The notes under the pieces were generated by a model. It was not told the origin of the DNA. It did no database searches and saw only the letters and a program-made list of their open reading frames with translations. From Dryocola sp. LX212 (lineage in GTDB: Bacteria > Pseudomonadota > Gammaproteobacteria > Enterobacterales > Enterobacteriaceae), in assembly GCA_041504365.1 (NCBI GenBank), contig CP167917.1:4092001-4156000 (forward strand): a DNA stretch of 64,000 bases, written 5' to 3'. The translations under genes were made by a program, and so were the position numbers. Of the stretch, positions 1 through 6,723 are shown one piece after another (positions within the stretch are counted from its first letter, which is position 1; every line of letters starts with the position of its first letter).

Positions 1-688
1 CCAGCTGTTCAATAGACAGGTTCAGCGGCTTAAGCAGCAGGTGGCGCAGCGCCAGCCACACCAGCACGATGATCCCGGCGGTTAGCAGCGCCGCGATGAT
101 AATCAGCGTCAGCACGATTTTCTTTTGCAGCTGAACGGCGGCAACCTCGTCGTTACCGCGCTGCTCCCCCCACTGGCGGAAAATCTGCAGGTCGGTATCA
201 AACTTCTGCGCCAGCGGGATCAGGCCGTTTTCCAGAAGGTCATAATAGTCATCCGGGCTCTGTTTGCCGAGCGCGGCCATCATCGGGGTGATGCCCTTCG
301 CCTGATAATCGGCGTAGGTTTGCGACAGGTTTTTGATCAGCTGATTACCCTCTTCGCTGTCCACGCCGCCGTCGATAAAGCTCTGAATGTCCTGCCGCGC
401 CTGGGCCACTTCGCCGGTCACGGTACTGGCGGATTTCGCCGCCTCCTCCAGCATGCCGATTTCCATCTGGCGCACGGCCTGCCCGGCTTCGTTGCGGGCG
501 CGCAGCAGGGCGGTGTAGCCGTCGGTCAGGCGCACCATCTGCTCGCCCTGCAGGCGGTTGATTTTTTCGAGTGAGCTGGAGCTTTGTTGCAGAGCAAAAA
601 TACCTATGCCGCTGACGACCAGCAGCAGAAATGTCATGACCGCCAACAGCGTTAGCAGCCCCGTACGTATCGACAGATTTCTCAGCAT
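1..688 (-). CDS. Methyl-accepting chemotaxis protein, N-terminal part (runs off window)
   Basis: The first 229 residues of an inner-membrane chemoreceptor are present; the signalling domain lies beyond base 1. The start is the ATG at 688-686, with AAAGAAG just upstream. The protein opens with a short basic leader and a membrane segment (about residues 10-32), then a helical periplasmic sensor region rich in Glu, Gln and Ala. It ends with a second membrane segment (about 190-213) followed by the start of a HAMP linker. This is the layout of the Tsr/Tar family, and the RGN(D)EV...QLQ stretch before the second membrane segment also suits that group. Which ligand it binds cannot be told. It is transcribed in the same direction as the ytfQ-yjfF importer but has its own flagellar promoter. 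E. coli K-12 has fbp next to yjfF instead. Confidence 0.85.
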   Translation of the reverse strand, partial: MLRNLSIRTGLLTLLAVMTFLLLVVSGIGIFALQQSSSSLEKINRLQGEQMVRLTDGYTALLRARNEAGQAVRQMEIGMLEEAAKSASTVTGEVAQARQDIQSFIDGGVDSEEGNQLIKNLSQTYADYQAKGITPMMAALGKQSPDDYYDLLENGLIPLAQKFDTDLQIFRQWGEQRGNDEVAAVQLQKKIVLTLIIIAALLTAGIIVLVWLALRHLLLKPLNLSIEQL

Positions 689-730
689 GCTTCTTTCCCG
701 GTGACTTAGAGGTGAAAACTCGTGGAGACG

Positions 731-757
731 TTATCGGCAGCCACCGGGGAAAGTTTA
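731..757 (-). promoter_or_regulatory. Sigma-28 (FliA) flagellar class 3 promoter of the chemoreceptor gene
   Basis: On the minus strand TAAACTTT (757-750), an 11-base spacer and GCCGATAA (738-731) match the FliA consensus TAAAGTTT-N11-GCCGATAA at all but one position and with exact spacing. The -10 element lies 43 bases before the chemoreceptor ATG. This is direct sequence evidence that the receptor is co-expressed with the flagellar regulon. Confidence 0.9.
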
Positions 758-781
758 GACGATTTACGCTAATTCAAGATG

Positions 782-1783
782 TTACGGCTTAGTTACCGCA
801 ACGCTAACGCGTTTAACAGGGGAGCTTTGCCTGTTCTCCCACAGTACCGTCAGGCCCCGCTGCAGGGCGATAAAAATAAACAGTAAAATGCCGATGGCGA
901 TCTTCGTCCACCAGGAGCTGAGCGTGCCGTCGAAGTTAATATAGGTCTGGATCAGCCCCTGAATCGCCACGCCGAACAGCGTGCCCAGCACGGTGCCTAC
1001 CCCGCCGCTCAGCAGCGTACCGCCGATCACCACGGAGGCAATGGCGTCCAGCTCCACGCCCATGCCCGCCAGCGCATAGCCAGCGGAGGTATAAACGGAA
1101 AAGACGATACCCGCGAGCGTAGCCAGCCCGGTTGAAAGCATGTAGATGCGCACGGTAGTACTGCGCGTTGAGATGCCCATCAGATTTGCAGAGGTCGCGC
1201 TGCCGCCAATCGCATAAACCTGATTCCCGAAGCGGGTACGGTGGGCAAGGAAAATACCTATCACCACCACTGCCAGCATCAGCAGCCCCATTGCGCTTAA
1301 GCGCCCACCGCCGGGAATGCGCCACGCAAGGCTTGAAAGCGTGTCGTAGATGGGGTGGTTGATGGGAATCGACTCTTCGGAGACCAGATAGCTGACTCCG
1401 CGCAGGAAGAACATCCCGGCAAGGGTGATAATAAACGCCGGGATTTTCAGCGCGTCGATGAGCAGCCCCATAAACGCCCCAAAGGCACAGCCCATTAACA
1501 GCACCAGCGGGAAGGCCATCAGCGGCGACAGCCCCCAGAAGCCAATCGCTTTAGCGAGAAACACGCCGGTAAAGGCAATCACCGAGCCGACCGACAGGTC
1601 GATGCCGCCGGATAGAATCACAAAAGTCATGCCTACGGCGATAATCCCCAGAAAAGCATTGTCGGTCAGAATGTTGCAAATCACCCTGGTGGAGGCGAAG
1701 CCGGGAAACTGCGTCAGGCAGTACAGGTAGCCCAGCACAAAAACCGCCAGGGTTATCATCAGCGGCAAGTTACGTTTGATCAT
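782..1783 (-). CDS. yjfF: Galactofuranose ABC transporter, permease subunit YjfF
   Basis: Second integral membrane permease of the YtfQ/YtfR/YtfT/YjfF importer for galactofuranose. The 333-residue product is almost colinear with E. coli YjfF (331 aa). It has about eight to ten hydrophobic segments and the BPD_transp_2 (RbsC-like) signature, including the GGIDLSVG motif and the later SVVIGGTLLSGGVGTVLG segment. I chose the ATG at 1783-1781 (MIKRNLPLM), not the upstream in-frame start at 1810, because it matches the family N-terminus. This start overlaps the end of ytfT by 14 bases, which suggests translational coupling. It is the last gene of the importer operon. Confidence 0.95.
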   Translation of the reverse strand: MIKRNLPLMITLAVFVLGYLYCLTQFPGFASTRVICNILTDNAFLGIIAVGMTFVILSGGIDLSVGSVIAFTGVFLAKAIGFWGLSPLMAFPLVLLMGCAFGAFMGLLIDALKIPAFIITLAGMFFLRGVSYLVSEESIPINHPIYDTLSSLAWRIPGGGRLSAMGLLMLAVVVIGIFLAHRTRFGNQVYAIGGSATSANLMGISTRSTTVRIYMLSTGLATLAGIVFSVYTSAGYALAGMGVELDAIASVVIGGTLLSGGVGTVLGTLFGVAIQGLIQTYINFDGTLSSWWTKIAIGILLFIFIALQRGLTVLWENRQSSPVKRVSVAVTKP

Positions 1784-2801
1784 GGCGGCGAAGTCCTTTG
1801 AGCAGAGCAATAAAACGCGGCGACTGCACGATCAGCACGCACATCACCACCACGGCTTTCACGACCTGGTTAAGCTCAGGCTGGAAGCCGGAAAGCAGGA
1901 TGCCGGTGTTCATGCCCTGGATAATCAGCGCGCCCACGACGGAGAGCGCGATGTTAAAGCGCCCGCCCATCAGCGACCCGCCGCCGATCACCACCGCCAG
2001 AATGGCGTCGAGCTCCAGCCACAGCCCGGCGTTGTTGGCATCGGCACCGCGAATGTCCGCCGTCACGATAATCCCGGCAATCGCCGCGCACAGGCCGCTC
2101 AGCATGTAGGTGAGCATCACAACCAGGCGAGTATTCACCCCGGCATTTTTCGCGGCGCGGATGTTGATTCCCACCGACTCAATGAACAGCCCCAGCGCCG
2201 TTTTGCGGGTAAAAAGCCAGAAGACGATAAGCGTAGCGATGGCGATAATCACCGGCGTCGGGAAGTAAAAGATCGAGCCGCTGCCGAGGAACGACAGGCT
2301 GGGCGAATCAAAAGTGACGATTTGCCCGGTGGTGATCAGCTGGGCGACGCCGCGCCCGGCAACCATCAGGATTAGCGTGGCAACAAACGGCTGGATCTTA
2401 AGAATCGCGACCAGAATACCGTTCCACAACCCCGCCAGTACCCCAACGCCCAGCGAGGCCAGCAGCACAACGGTCAGGCTATGTCCCGCAACGGTGAGCG
2501 TGGCGGCGGTCGCCCCGGCAATGGCCATCACCGCGCCGACGGACAAATCAATGCCGCCGGTAGCGATAACCAGCGTCATGCCAATCGCCAGCAGCGCCAC
2601 GGGCGCCGCGCGGTTTAGAATGTCTATCGGGCTGCCGAACAGCCGCCCGTCCTGCACGACGATATTAAAGAAATGGTTGGCGACCATGCTGTCGACCAGC
2701 AGTACCAGCACCAGCGCGACAATCTGCGGAATACCGGGCGGCCAGCGAAAGCTGCGCCTGGTTTTTGTCGTTTCCGTTTGCGGCAGTGAACGAGACATCA
2801 C
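1770..2801 (-). CDS. ytfT: Galactofuranose ABC transporter, permease subunit YtfT
   Basis: First permease of the galactofuranose importer, an inner-membrane RbsC-family protein of 343 residues. The GGIDLSVGAVMAIAG motif near residue 85 and the VIGGGSLMGGR motif near residue 270 are typical of monosaccharide ABC permeases. Two starts are possible: GTG at 2801 (six bases after GGAG) or ATG at 2798. The GTG gives the same double-Met N-terminus as E. coli. The ribosome site overlaps the ytfR stop region, so the two genes are coupled. The presence of two different permease genes (ytfT and yjfF) implies a heterodimeric channel. Confidence 0.95.
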   Translation of the reverse strand: MMSRSLPQTETTKTRRSFRWPPGIPQIVALVLVLLVDSMVANHFFNIVVQDGRLFGSPIDILNRAAPVALLAIGMTLVIATGGIDLSVGAVMAIAGATAATLTVAGHSLTVVLLASLGVGVLAGLWNGILVAILKIQPFVATLILMVAGRGVAQLITTGQIVTFDSPSLSFLGSGSIFYFPTPVIIAIATLIVFWLFTRKTALGLFIESVGINIRAAKNAGVNTRLVVMLTYMLSGLCAAIAGIIVTADIRGADANNAGLWLELDAILAVVIGGGSLMGGRFNIALSVVGALIIQGMNTGILLSGFQPELNQVVKAVVVMCVLIVQSPRFIALLKGLRRHDQT

Positions 2802-2811
2802 GATTTACTCC

Positions 2812-4311
2812 TCATGCCGCAATGGCATTCATAATGGCCGAGACGGACAGCGCTTCGAGTGGGATCTCTGCCACCTGCTGCCTGTCACGCATGATCACCA
2901 CGCGATCCGCGTAGCCCACCAGCTCCTCAAGCTCCGAAGAGATGACCAGCAGCGCCAGCCCGTCGGCGCACAGCGTTTCGATCAGGCGGATGATTTCAGC
3001 GTGCGCGCCCACGTCGATGCCACGCGTTGGTTCATCGAGGATCAGGAACTGCGGTTTGGTCAGCAGCCAGCGCGAAAGCAGAACTTTTTGCTGGTTGCCG
3101 CCGGAGAGAAATTCAACAGGCTGCTCGGCGCTCGGGGTGCGGATGCCAAGCTGGCGGATAAAACGCTCCGCTATCTGATTCTGTTCCCGGCGGGGGATAG
3201 GACGCAGCCAGCCGCGCTGGGCCTGAAGCGCCAGAATAATATTTTCCCGCACCGAGGCGGCGGCAATAATCCCGTCGGTTTTGCGATCTTCCGGACAGAA
3301 GCCGATGCCGAGGCTGGAGGCCTTATGCGGCGAACGCAGCGTCTGCGGCTTGCCTTTGATCCACGCCTTGCCGCTGTCGGCCGGTTTGATGCCGAAGATC
3401 ACTTCTGCAGTTTCCGTACGGCCCGATCCCAGCAGGCCGGCAAGCCCCACGATCTCTCCTGGACGTACTTCAAGATCGAACGGGTTGATCACCCCTTTCT
3501 TGCCGAACTCTTTGAATGCGGCAACGGGTTTTTCGCTGAGCAGCGTCCGCCCGGCACGCTGAAGCGCAGTGGTTTCCAGCTCGCGACCCAGCATCATTTT
3601 CACCAGATCGATCTGCGGCAAATCTTTCGTATCGCGGGTGCCGACAAACGCGCCGTTGCGCAGCACGGTGATCCTGTCGGTCACTTCGTAAACCTGATCG
3701 AGAAAGTGGGTGACGAAGATCAGGCTGACGCCCTGATCCCGCAGCTGGCGCATCAGGGTAAACAGCATCTCCACTTCTTTGGTGTCGAGGCTGGCGGTGG
3801 GTTCATCGAGGATCAGCACTTTGGCGGATAGGTCGATAGCGCGGCAGATGGCGACGATCTGCTGCATCGCCACGGAGTAGCGGTTGAGCGGCTCGGCGAC
3901 GTCCAGCGAGAAGCCGTAAGACTCCATAAGCCGGGTGGCGCGCTGCTCCATCTCTTTGCGACGCAGCAGCCCGAAACGGCGCGGCTCACGGCCAATAAAC
4001 AGGTTATCCGCAACGGACATATTGGGCAGGAGGTTAACCTCCTGGTAGACGGTGCCAATGCCAAGCTGCTGGGCATGGGCGGTATTTCTCGGCGAGATGA
4101 GCTCGCCTTCAAGGTAAATATTTCCGCTGTCGCGCTGGTATACCCCGGTCAGCGCTTTGATCAGCGTCGATTTCCCGGCGCCGTTTTCCCCCAGCAGCGC
4201 CATGATTTCCCCGCGTCGCAGGCTGAAATCGACTTTGTCGAGGGCCTTCACCCCCGGGAAATGTTTGCTTAGCCCTTCCGTGCGCAGAATTTCCTGATTG
4301 TTTGTGTTCAT
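2812..4311 (-). CDS. ytfR: Galactofuranose ABC transporter, double ATP-binding subunit YtfR
   Basis: Cytoplasmic ATPase with two fused ABC domains, as in RbsA and XylG. Walker A GENGAGKST is at residues 41-49 and Walker B LILDEPTASLD follows in the first domain. The second domain carries LSGGNQQK and LILDEPTRGIDVG, while its Walker A is the degenerate GLLGSGRTE, as usual for this family. The ATG at 4311 lies seven bases after AGGAG and gives the N-terminus closest to E. coli. A GTG three bases upstream is less well spaced. The gene is intact at 499 residues. Confidence 0.95.
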   Translation of the reverse strand: MNTNNQEILRTEGLSKHFPGVKALDKVDFSLRRGEIMALLGENGAGKSTLIKALTGVYQRDSGNIYLEGELISPRNTAHAQQLGIGTVYQEVNLLPNMSVADNLFIGREPRRFGLLRRKEMEQRATRLMESYGFSLDVAEPLNRYSVAMQQIVAICRAIDLSAKVLILDEPTASLDTKEVEMLFTLMRQLRDQGVSLIFVTHFLDQVYEVTDRITVLRNGAFVGTRDTKDLPQIDLVKMMLGRELETTALQRAGRTLLSEKPVAAFKEFGKKGVINPFDLEVRPGEIVGLAGLLGSGRTETAEVIFGIKPADSGKAWIKGKPQTLRSPHKASSLGIGFCPEDRKTDGIIAAASVRENIILALQAQRGWLRPIPRREQNQIAERFIRQLGIRTPSAEQPVEFLSGGNQQKVLLSRWLLTKPQFLILDEPTRGIDVGAHAEIIRLIETLCADGLALLVISSELEELVGYADRVVIMRDRQQVAEIPLEALSVSAIMNAIAA

Positions 4312-4341
4312 CACCGCACTCCTGGCGAAAGCCGTTCACTT

Positions 4342-4421
4342 TGTAGGGTAGATAAGCCCAGCGCCATCCACGCTGCCATCCGCTGAATGGCGAATGACGC
4401 TACGCTTATCCGCCCTACAAA
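4342..4421. repeat. REP pair (BIME-like inverted repeat) between ytfQ and ytfR
   Basis: Two copies of an extragenic palindromic repeat face each other. The left reads TGTAGGGTAGATAAGCCCAG; the right reads, in reverse, TGTAGGGCGGATAAGCGTAG. The same family recurs at about 6290, 26510 and 47720. Placed between the binding-protein gene and the ATPase gene, it may stabilise the 3' end of ytfQ mRNA so that the binding protein is made in excess. That role is inferred from E. coli malE-malF. Confidence 0.8.
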
Positions 4422-4436
4422 AGAAAATGCTGCCCG

Positions 4437-5393
4437 TTAGTAGCCCATCGTTTTTTTCTTCTCAAGCTCTTCTTTCGCGGTATCCGGCAGGTAGAGCGTG
4501 GATTTGGTCACGGTGACTTTTTCCGGCATGGTGCCGTCTTTCTTGAATTTCTCTAACGCGTCAAACGCCGGGCCAGCCATGTTCGGCGTCAGCTCTACGC
4601 TGGCGTTCGCTTCGCCGTCGATCATCGCTTTGTAGATATCCGGCACGCCGTCGATGGAGCCGGTCAGGATGTCTTTGCCCGGCTTCAGGCCCGCTTCTTT
4701 AATGGCCTGGATAGCACCGATGACCATGTCATCGTTATGCGCGTAGACCATGCAGATGTTTTTGCCGTTGTTCTCAGCCTTGATGAAGCTCTCCATCACT
4801 TCTTTGCCCTTGCTGCGGGTGAAGTCGCCGGACTGGGAGCGGATAATTTTCACGTTGGAGGCTTTAGAGATGGCGTCCGCGAAGCCTTTTTTACGGTCGA
4901 TGGCGACGCTCGCACCCACGGTGCCCTGCAGCTCAACCACGTTACACTGCTTGCCGTTCAGCTCTTTGAGGAGCCATTCGCCAATCAATTGGCCCTCCAG
5001 CACGTTGTTGGCGGTGACCACAGTCATGTACAGTGATTTGTCTTTTACGTCGATGTTACGGTCCAGCAGAAAGACCGGGATTTTGGCCTCTTTGGCTTCC
5101 TGTAATACCGGCTCCCAACCCGTGGCGACAATTGGCGCAATGAAGATAGCGTCCACGCCCTGAGCGATAAACGACCGTACGGCTTTAAGCTGGTTTTCCT
5201 GTTTTTGCTGGCCGTCGGCGATTTTCAGCGTAATACCACGTTTCTGGGCTTCGCTCTTCGCCACGGAGGTTTCTGCCGCGCGCCAGCCGGATTCAGAGCC
5301 TACCTGCGAAAATCCAACCGTTAAGGGAGCAGCAACTGCCATAGACGACATTGCTGCGGTTACTGCAGAGACCAAAAGTAAGCGCTTCCACAT
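4437..5393 (-). CDS. ytfQ: Galactofuranose ABC transporter, periplasmic binding protein YtfQ
   Basis: Periplasmic solute-binding protein of 318 residues, the same length as E. coli YtfQ, which binds galactofuranose. A signal peptide (residues 1 to about 22, ending AVAA) precedes the mature start PLTVGFSQVGSESGWRAAE. The body shows the two-lobe Peripla_BP_4 pattern with HNDDMVIGAIQAIKEAG and TGSIDGVPDIYKAM. The ATG at 5393 follows GAGGATG at good spacing; the in-frame extension up to 5462 has no counterpart in the family. This is the first gene of the importer operon, downstream of a GalR/GalS-type operator. Confidence 0.96.
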   Translation of the reverse strand: MWKRLLLVSAVTAAMSSMAVAAPLTVGFSQVGSESGWRAAETSVAKSEAQKRGITLKIADGQQKQENQLKAVRSFIAQGVDAIFIAPIVATGWEPVLQEAKEAKIPVFLLDRNIDVKDKSLYMTVVTANNVLEGQLIGEWLLKELNGKQCNVVELQGTVGASVAIDRKKGFADAISKASNVKIIRSQSGDFTRSKGKEVMESFIKAENNGKNICMVYAHNDDMVIGAIQAIKEAGLKPGKDILTGSIDGVPDIYKAMIDGEANASVELTPNMAGPAFDALEKFKKDGTMPEKVTVTKSTLYLPDTAKEELEKKKTMGY

Positions 5394-5510
5394 AGGGGCA
5401 TCCTCGTAGGGTTTATTGTTGGGTAAAAAATGGCCTGTGCGGAAAAGCATAGTCGACGCCATGGTTAACAGAATGAGTTACATCACAATTCCAAAAAGAT
5501 CCGTCCCACC

Positions 5511-5526
5511 TTGTAAACGCTTACAC
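5511..5526. promoter_or_regulatory. GalR/GalS-type (LacI family) operator upstream of ytfQ
   Basis: TTGTAAACGCTTACAC contains a perfect TGTAA-N-CG-N-TTACA palindrome, close to the GalR/GalS consensus GTGnAAnCGnTTnCAC. It lies 118-133 bases upstream of the ytfQ start and about 160 bases upstream of ppa. Control of the importer by a galactose regulator fits its substrate. Another LacI-family repressor cannot be excluded. Confidence 0.7.
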
Positions 5527-5642
5527 AAAAGCATGAAAAAAACGGCTGAGTTTATGGATATATTCGTTGCCGGAGTGCTCTGAAAAGCCGTCAGGTCAGG
5601 ATGGAGGGATAAAAGAGGCGGAGACATTTAGAGAGGTTTGGC

Positions 5643-5648
5643 TATAAT
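5643..5648 (+). promoter_or_regulatory. -10 element of the ppa promoter
   Basis: A perfect TATAAT lies 40 bases upstream of the ppa ATG. The best -35 at 16-17 base spacing is a weak GAGACA at 5621-5626. The ribosome site is TAAAGGA at 5673-5679. Confidence 0.6.
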
Positions 5649-5687
5649 ACCGGGCACTTGAATGTCCCCAGTTTAAAGGAAACCGAC

Positions 5688-6218
5688 ATGAGCTTACTCA
5701 ACGTCCCGGCGGGTAAAGATCTGCCAGAAGACATCTATGTTGTTATCGAAATCCCGGCCAACGCCGATCCAATCAAATACGAAATCGATAAGGACACCGG
5801 CGCGCTGTTCGTAGACCGCTTCATGTCTACCGCGATGTTCTATCCGTGCAACTACGGCTACATCAACCACACCCTGTCCCTGGACGGCGACCCGGTTGAC
5901 GTGCTGGTCCCAACGCCATACCCGCTGGCACCAGGCTCCGTGGTTCGCTGCCGTCCGGTTGGCGTGTTGAAAATGACCGACGAAGCGGGCGAAGATGCCA
6001 AGCTGGTTGCGGTTCCGCACACCAAGCTGAGCAAAGAATACGATCACATCAAAGACGTGAACGACCTGCCAGAGCTGCTGAAAGCGCAGATCACCCACTT
6101 CTTCGAGCACTACAAAGACCTCGAAAAAGGCAAGTGGGTTAAAGTTGACGGCTGGGACAACGCAGAAGCGGCGAAAGCCGAAATCGTTGCTTCCTTCGAG
6201 CGCGCAGCGAAGAAGTAA
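5688..6218 (+). CDS. ppa: Inorganic pyrophosphatase
   Basis: Cytosolic enzyme hydrolysing pyrophosphate to two phosphates, which pulls biosynthetic reactions forward. The 176-residue length equals E. coli PPase. The family signature DGDPVD (residues 66-71) supplies the metal-binding aspartates, and the metal and substrate residues of the YEIDKDTG and YPCNYGYI segments are also present. I chose the ATG at 5688 ([15 protein letters not shown]) over the upstream ATG at 5658 because it matches the family start and follows AAAGGA. Codon use is strongly biased, as expected for a highly expressed gene. It is monocistronic, with a promoter and a terminator of its own. Confidence 0.98.
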   Translation: MSLLNVPAGKDLPEDIYVVIEIPANADPIKYEIDKDTGALFVDRFMSTAMFYPCNYGYINHTLSLDGDPVDVLVPTPYPLAPGSVVRCRPVGVLKMTDEAGEDAKLVAVPHTKLSKEYDHIKDVNDLPELLKAQITHFFEHYKDLEKGKWVKVDGWDNAEAAKAEIVASFERAAKK

Positions 6219-6241
6219 TTTTTCCCGCGATGCCGACGTAA

Positions 6242-6270
6242 AAACACCGCCAGATGGCGGTGTTTTTTTA
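6242..6270 (+). terminator. Rho-independent terminator of ppa
   Basis: Stem ACACCGCC / GGCGGTGT with loop AGAT, followed by a run of seven T, starting 24 bases after the ppa stop. Confidence 0.9.
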
Positions 6271-6282
6271 TGGGCGAGATGC

Positions 6283-6364
6283 TGGTGGATAATGCCTCGC
6301 TTATCCGGCCTGGCTCAAGACTGGCATGATTTGCAGGGCGGATAAGCGCAGCGCTCCGTCATTC
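6283..6364. repeat. REP pair (BIME-like) between ppa and ytfP
   Basis: An imperfect copy (GGTGGATAATGCCTCGCTTA) is followed by a second one (GCAGGGCGGATAAGCGCAGC). Both are related to the repeats at 4342 and 47719. They lie between convergent genes, where such elements are common. Confidence 0.7.
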
Positions 6365-6376
6365 ACATCCTGTTCA

Positions 6377-6721
6377 TTAGTACTTATCTTTATCCAGCCA
6401 GTTACCGCTGTCGATGCGGATTAATCCCTCCACCGGGCGCTGGTAGACATACATCCATGCGCTGCCCTGCGCGGTCTGAATTAGCTGGCGTTTGTACTCG
6501 CCACCCTTGGTTCTCAGGGCATCCAGTTCGGCAAGGGTTGAGGCATCAATACGGTAAACCTCGCCAATGACCTGGCCGACACCGGGCACCGCGCCCGGAT
6601 AGTGGCCAAGGCTATACAGCACATAGTTTTCCTGTGTGTGATCGCCCAGCCACTGGGCATTGGTCATCCAGTGGCTGTTGCCCTGCTTGCGTCTTAAACT
6701 GCCGTAAACAAATATTCGCAT
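6377..6721 (-). CDS. ytfP: Gamma-glutamylcyclotransferase-like family protein YtfP
   Basis: Small 114-residue protein (E. coli YtfP is 113) of the GGCT/AIG2 fold. The N-terminal FVYGSLRRKQGNSHWM carries the YGSLR substrate loop, and the middle GEVYRIDASTLAELDALRTKGGEY contains the region of the family's acidic catalytic residue. The physiological substrate is not established. The ATG lies two bases after the tamB stop codon, so it is the last gene of the tamA-tamB-ytfP operon. Confidence 0.9.
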   Translation of the reverse strand: MRIFVYGSLRRKQGNSHWMTNAQWLGDHTQENYVLYSLGHYPGAVPGVGQVIGEVYRIDASTLAELDALRTKGGEYKRQLIQTAQGSAWMYVYQRPVEGLIRIDSGNWLDKDKY

Positions 6722-6723
6722 TG

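Noticed and set aside
2314-3831. Plus-strand 505-codon open frame
   Set aside because: Antisense to ytfT and ytfR, which are fully conserved; no recognisable domains and no ribosome site. A shadow of high-GC codon use.
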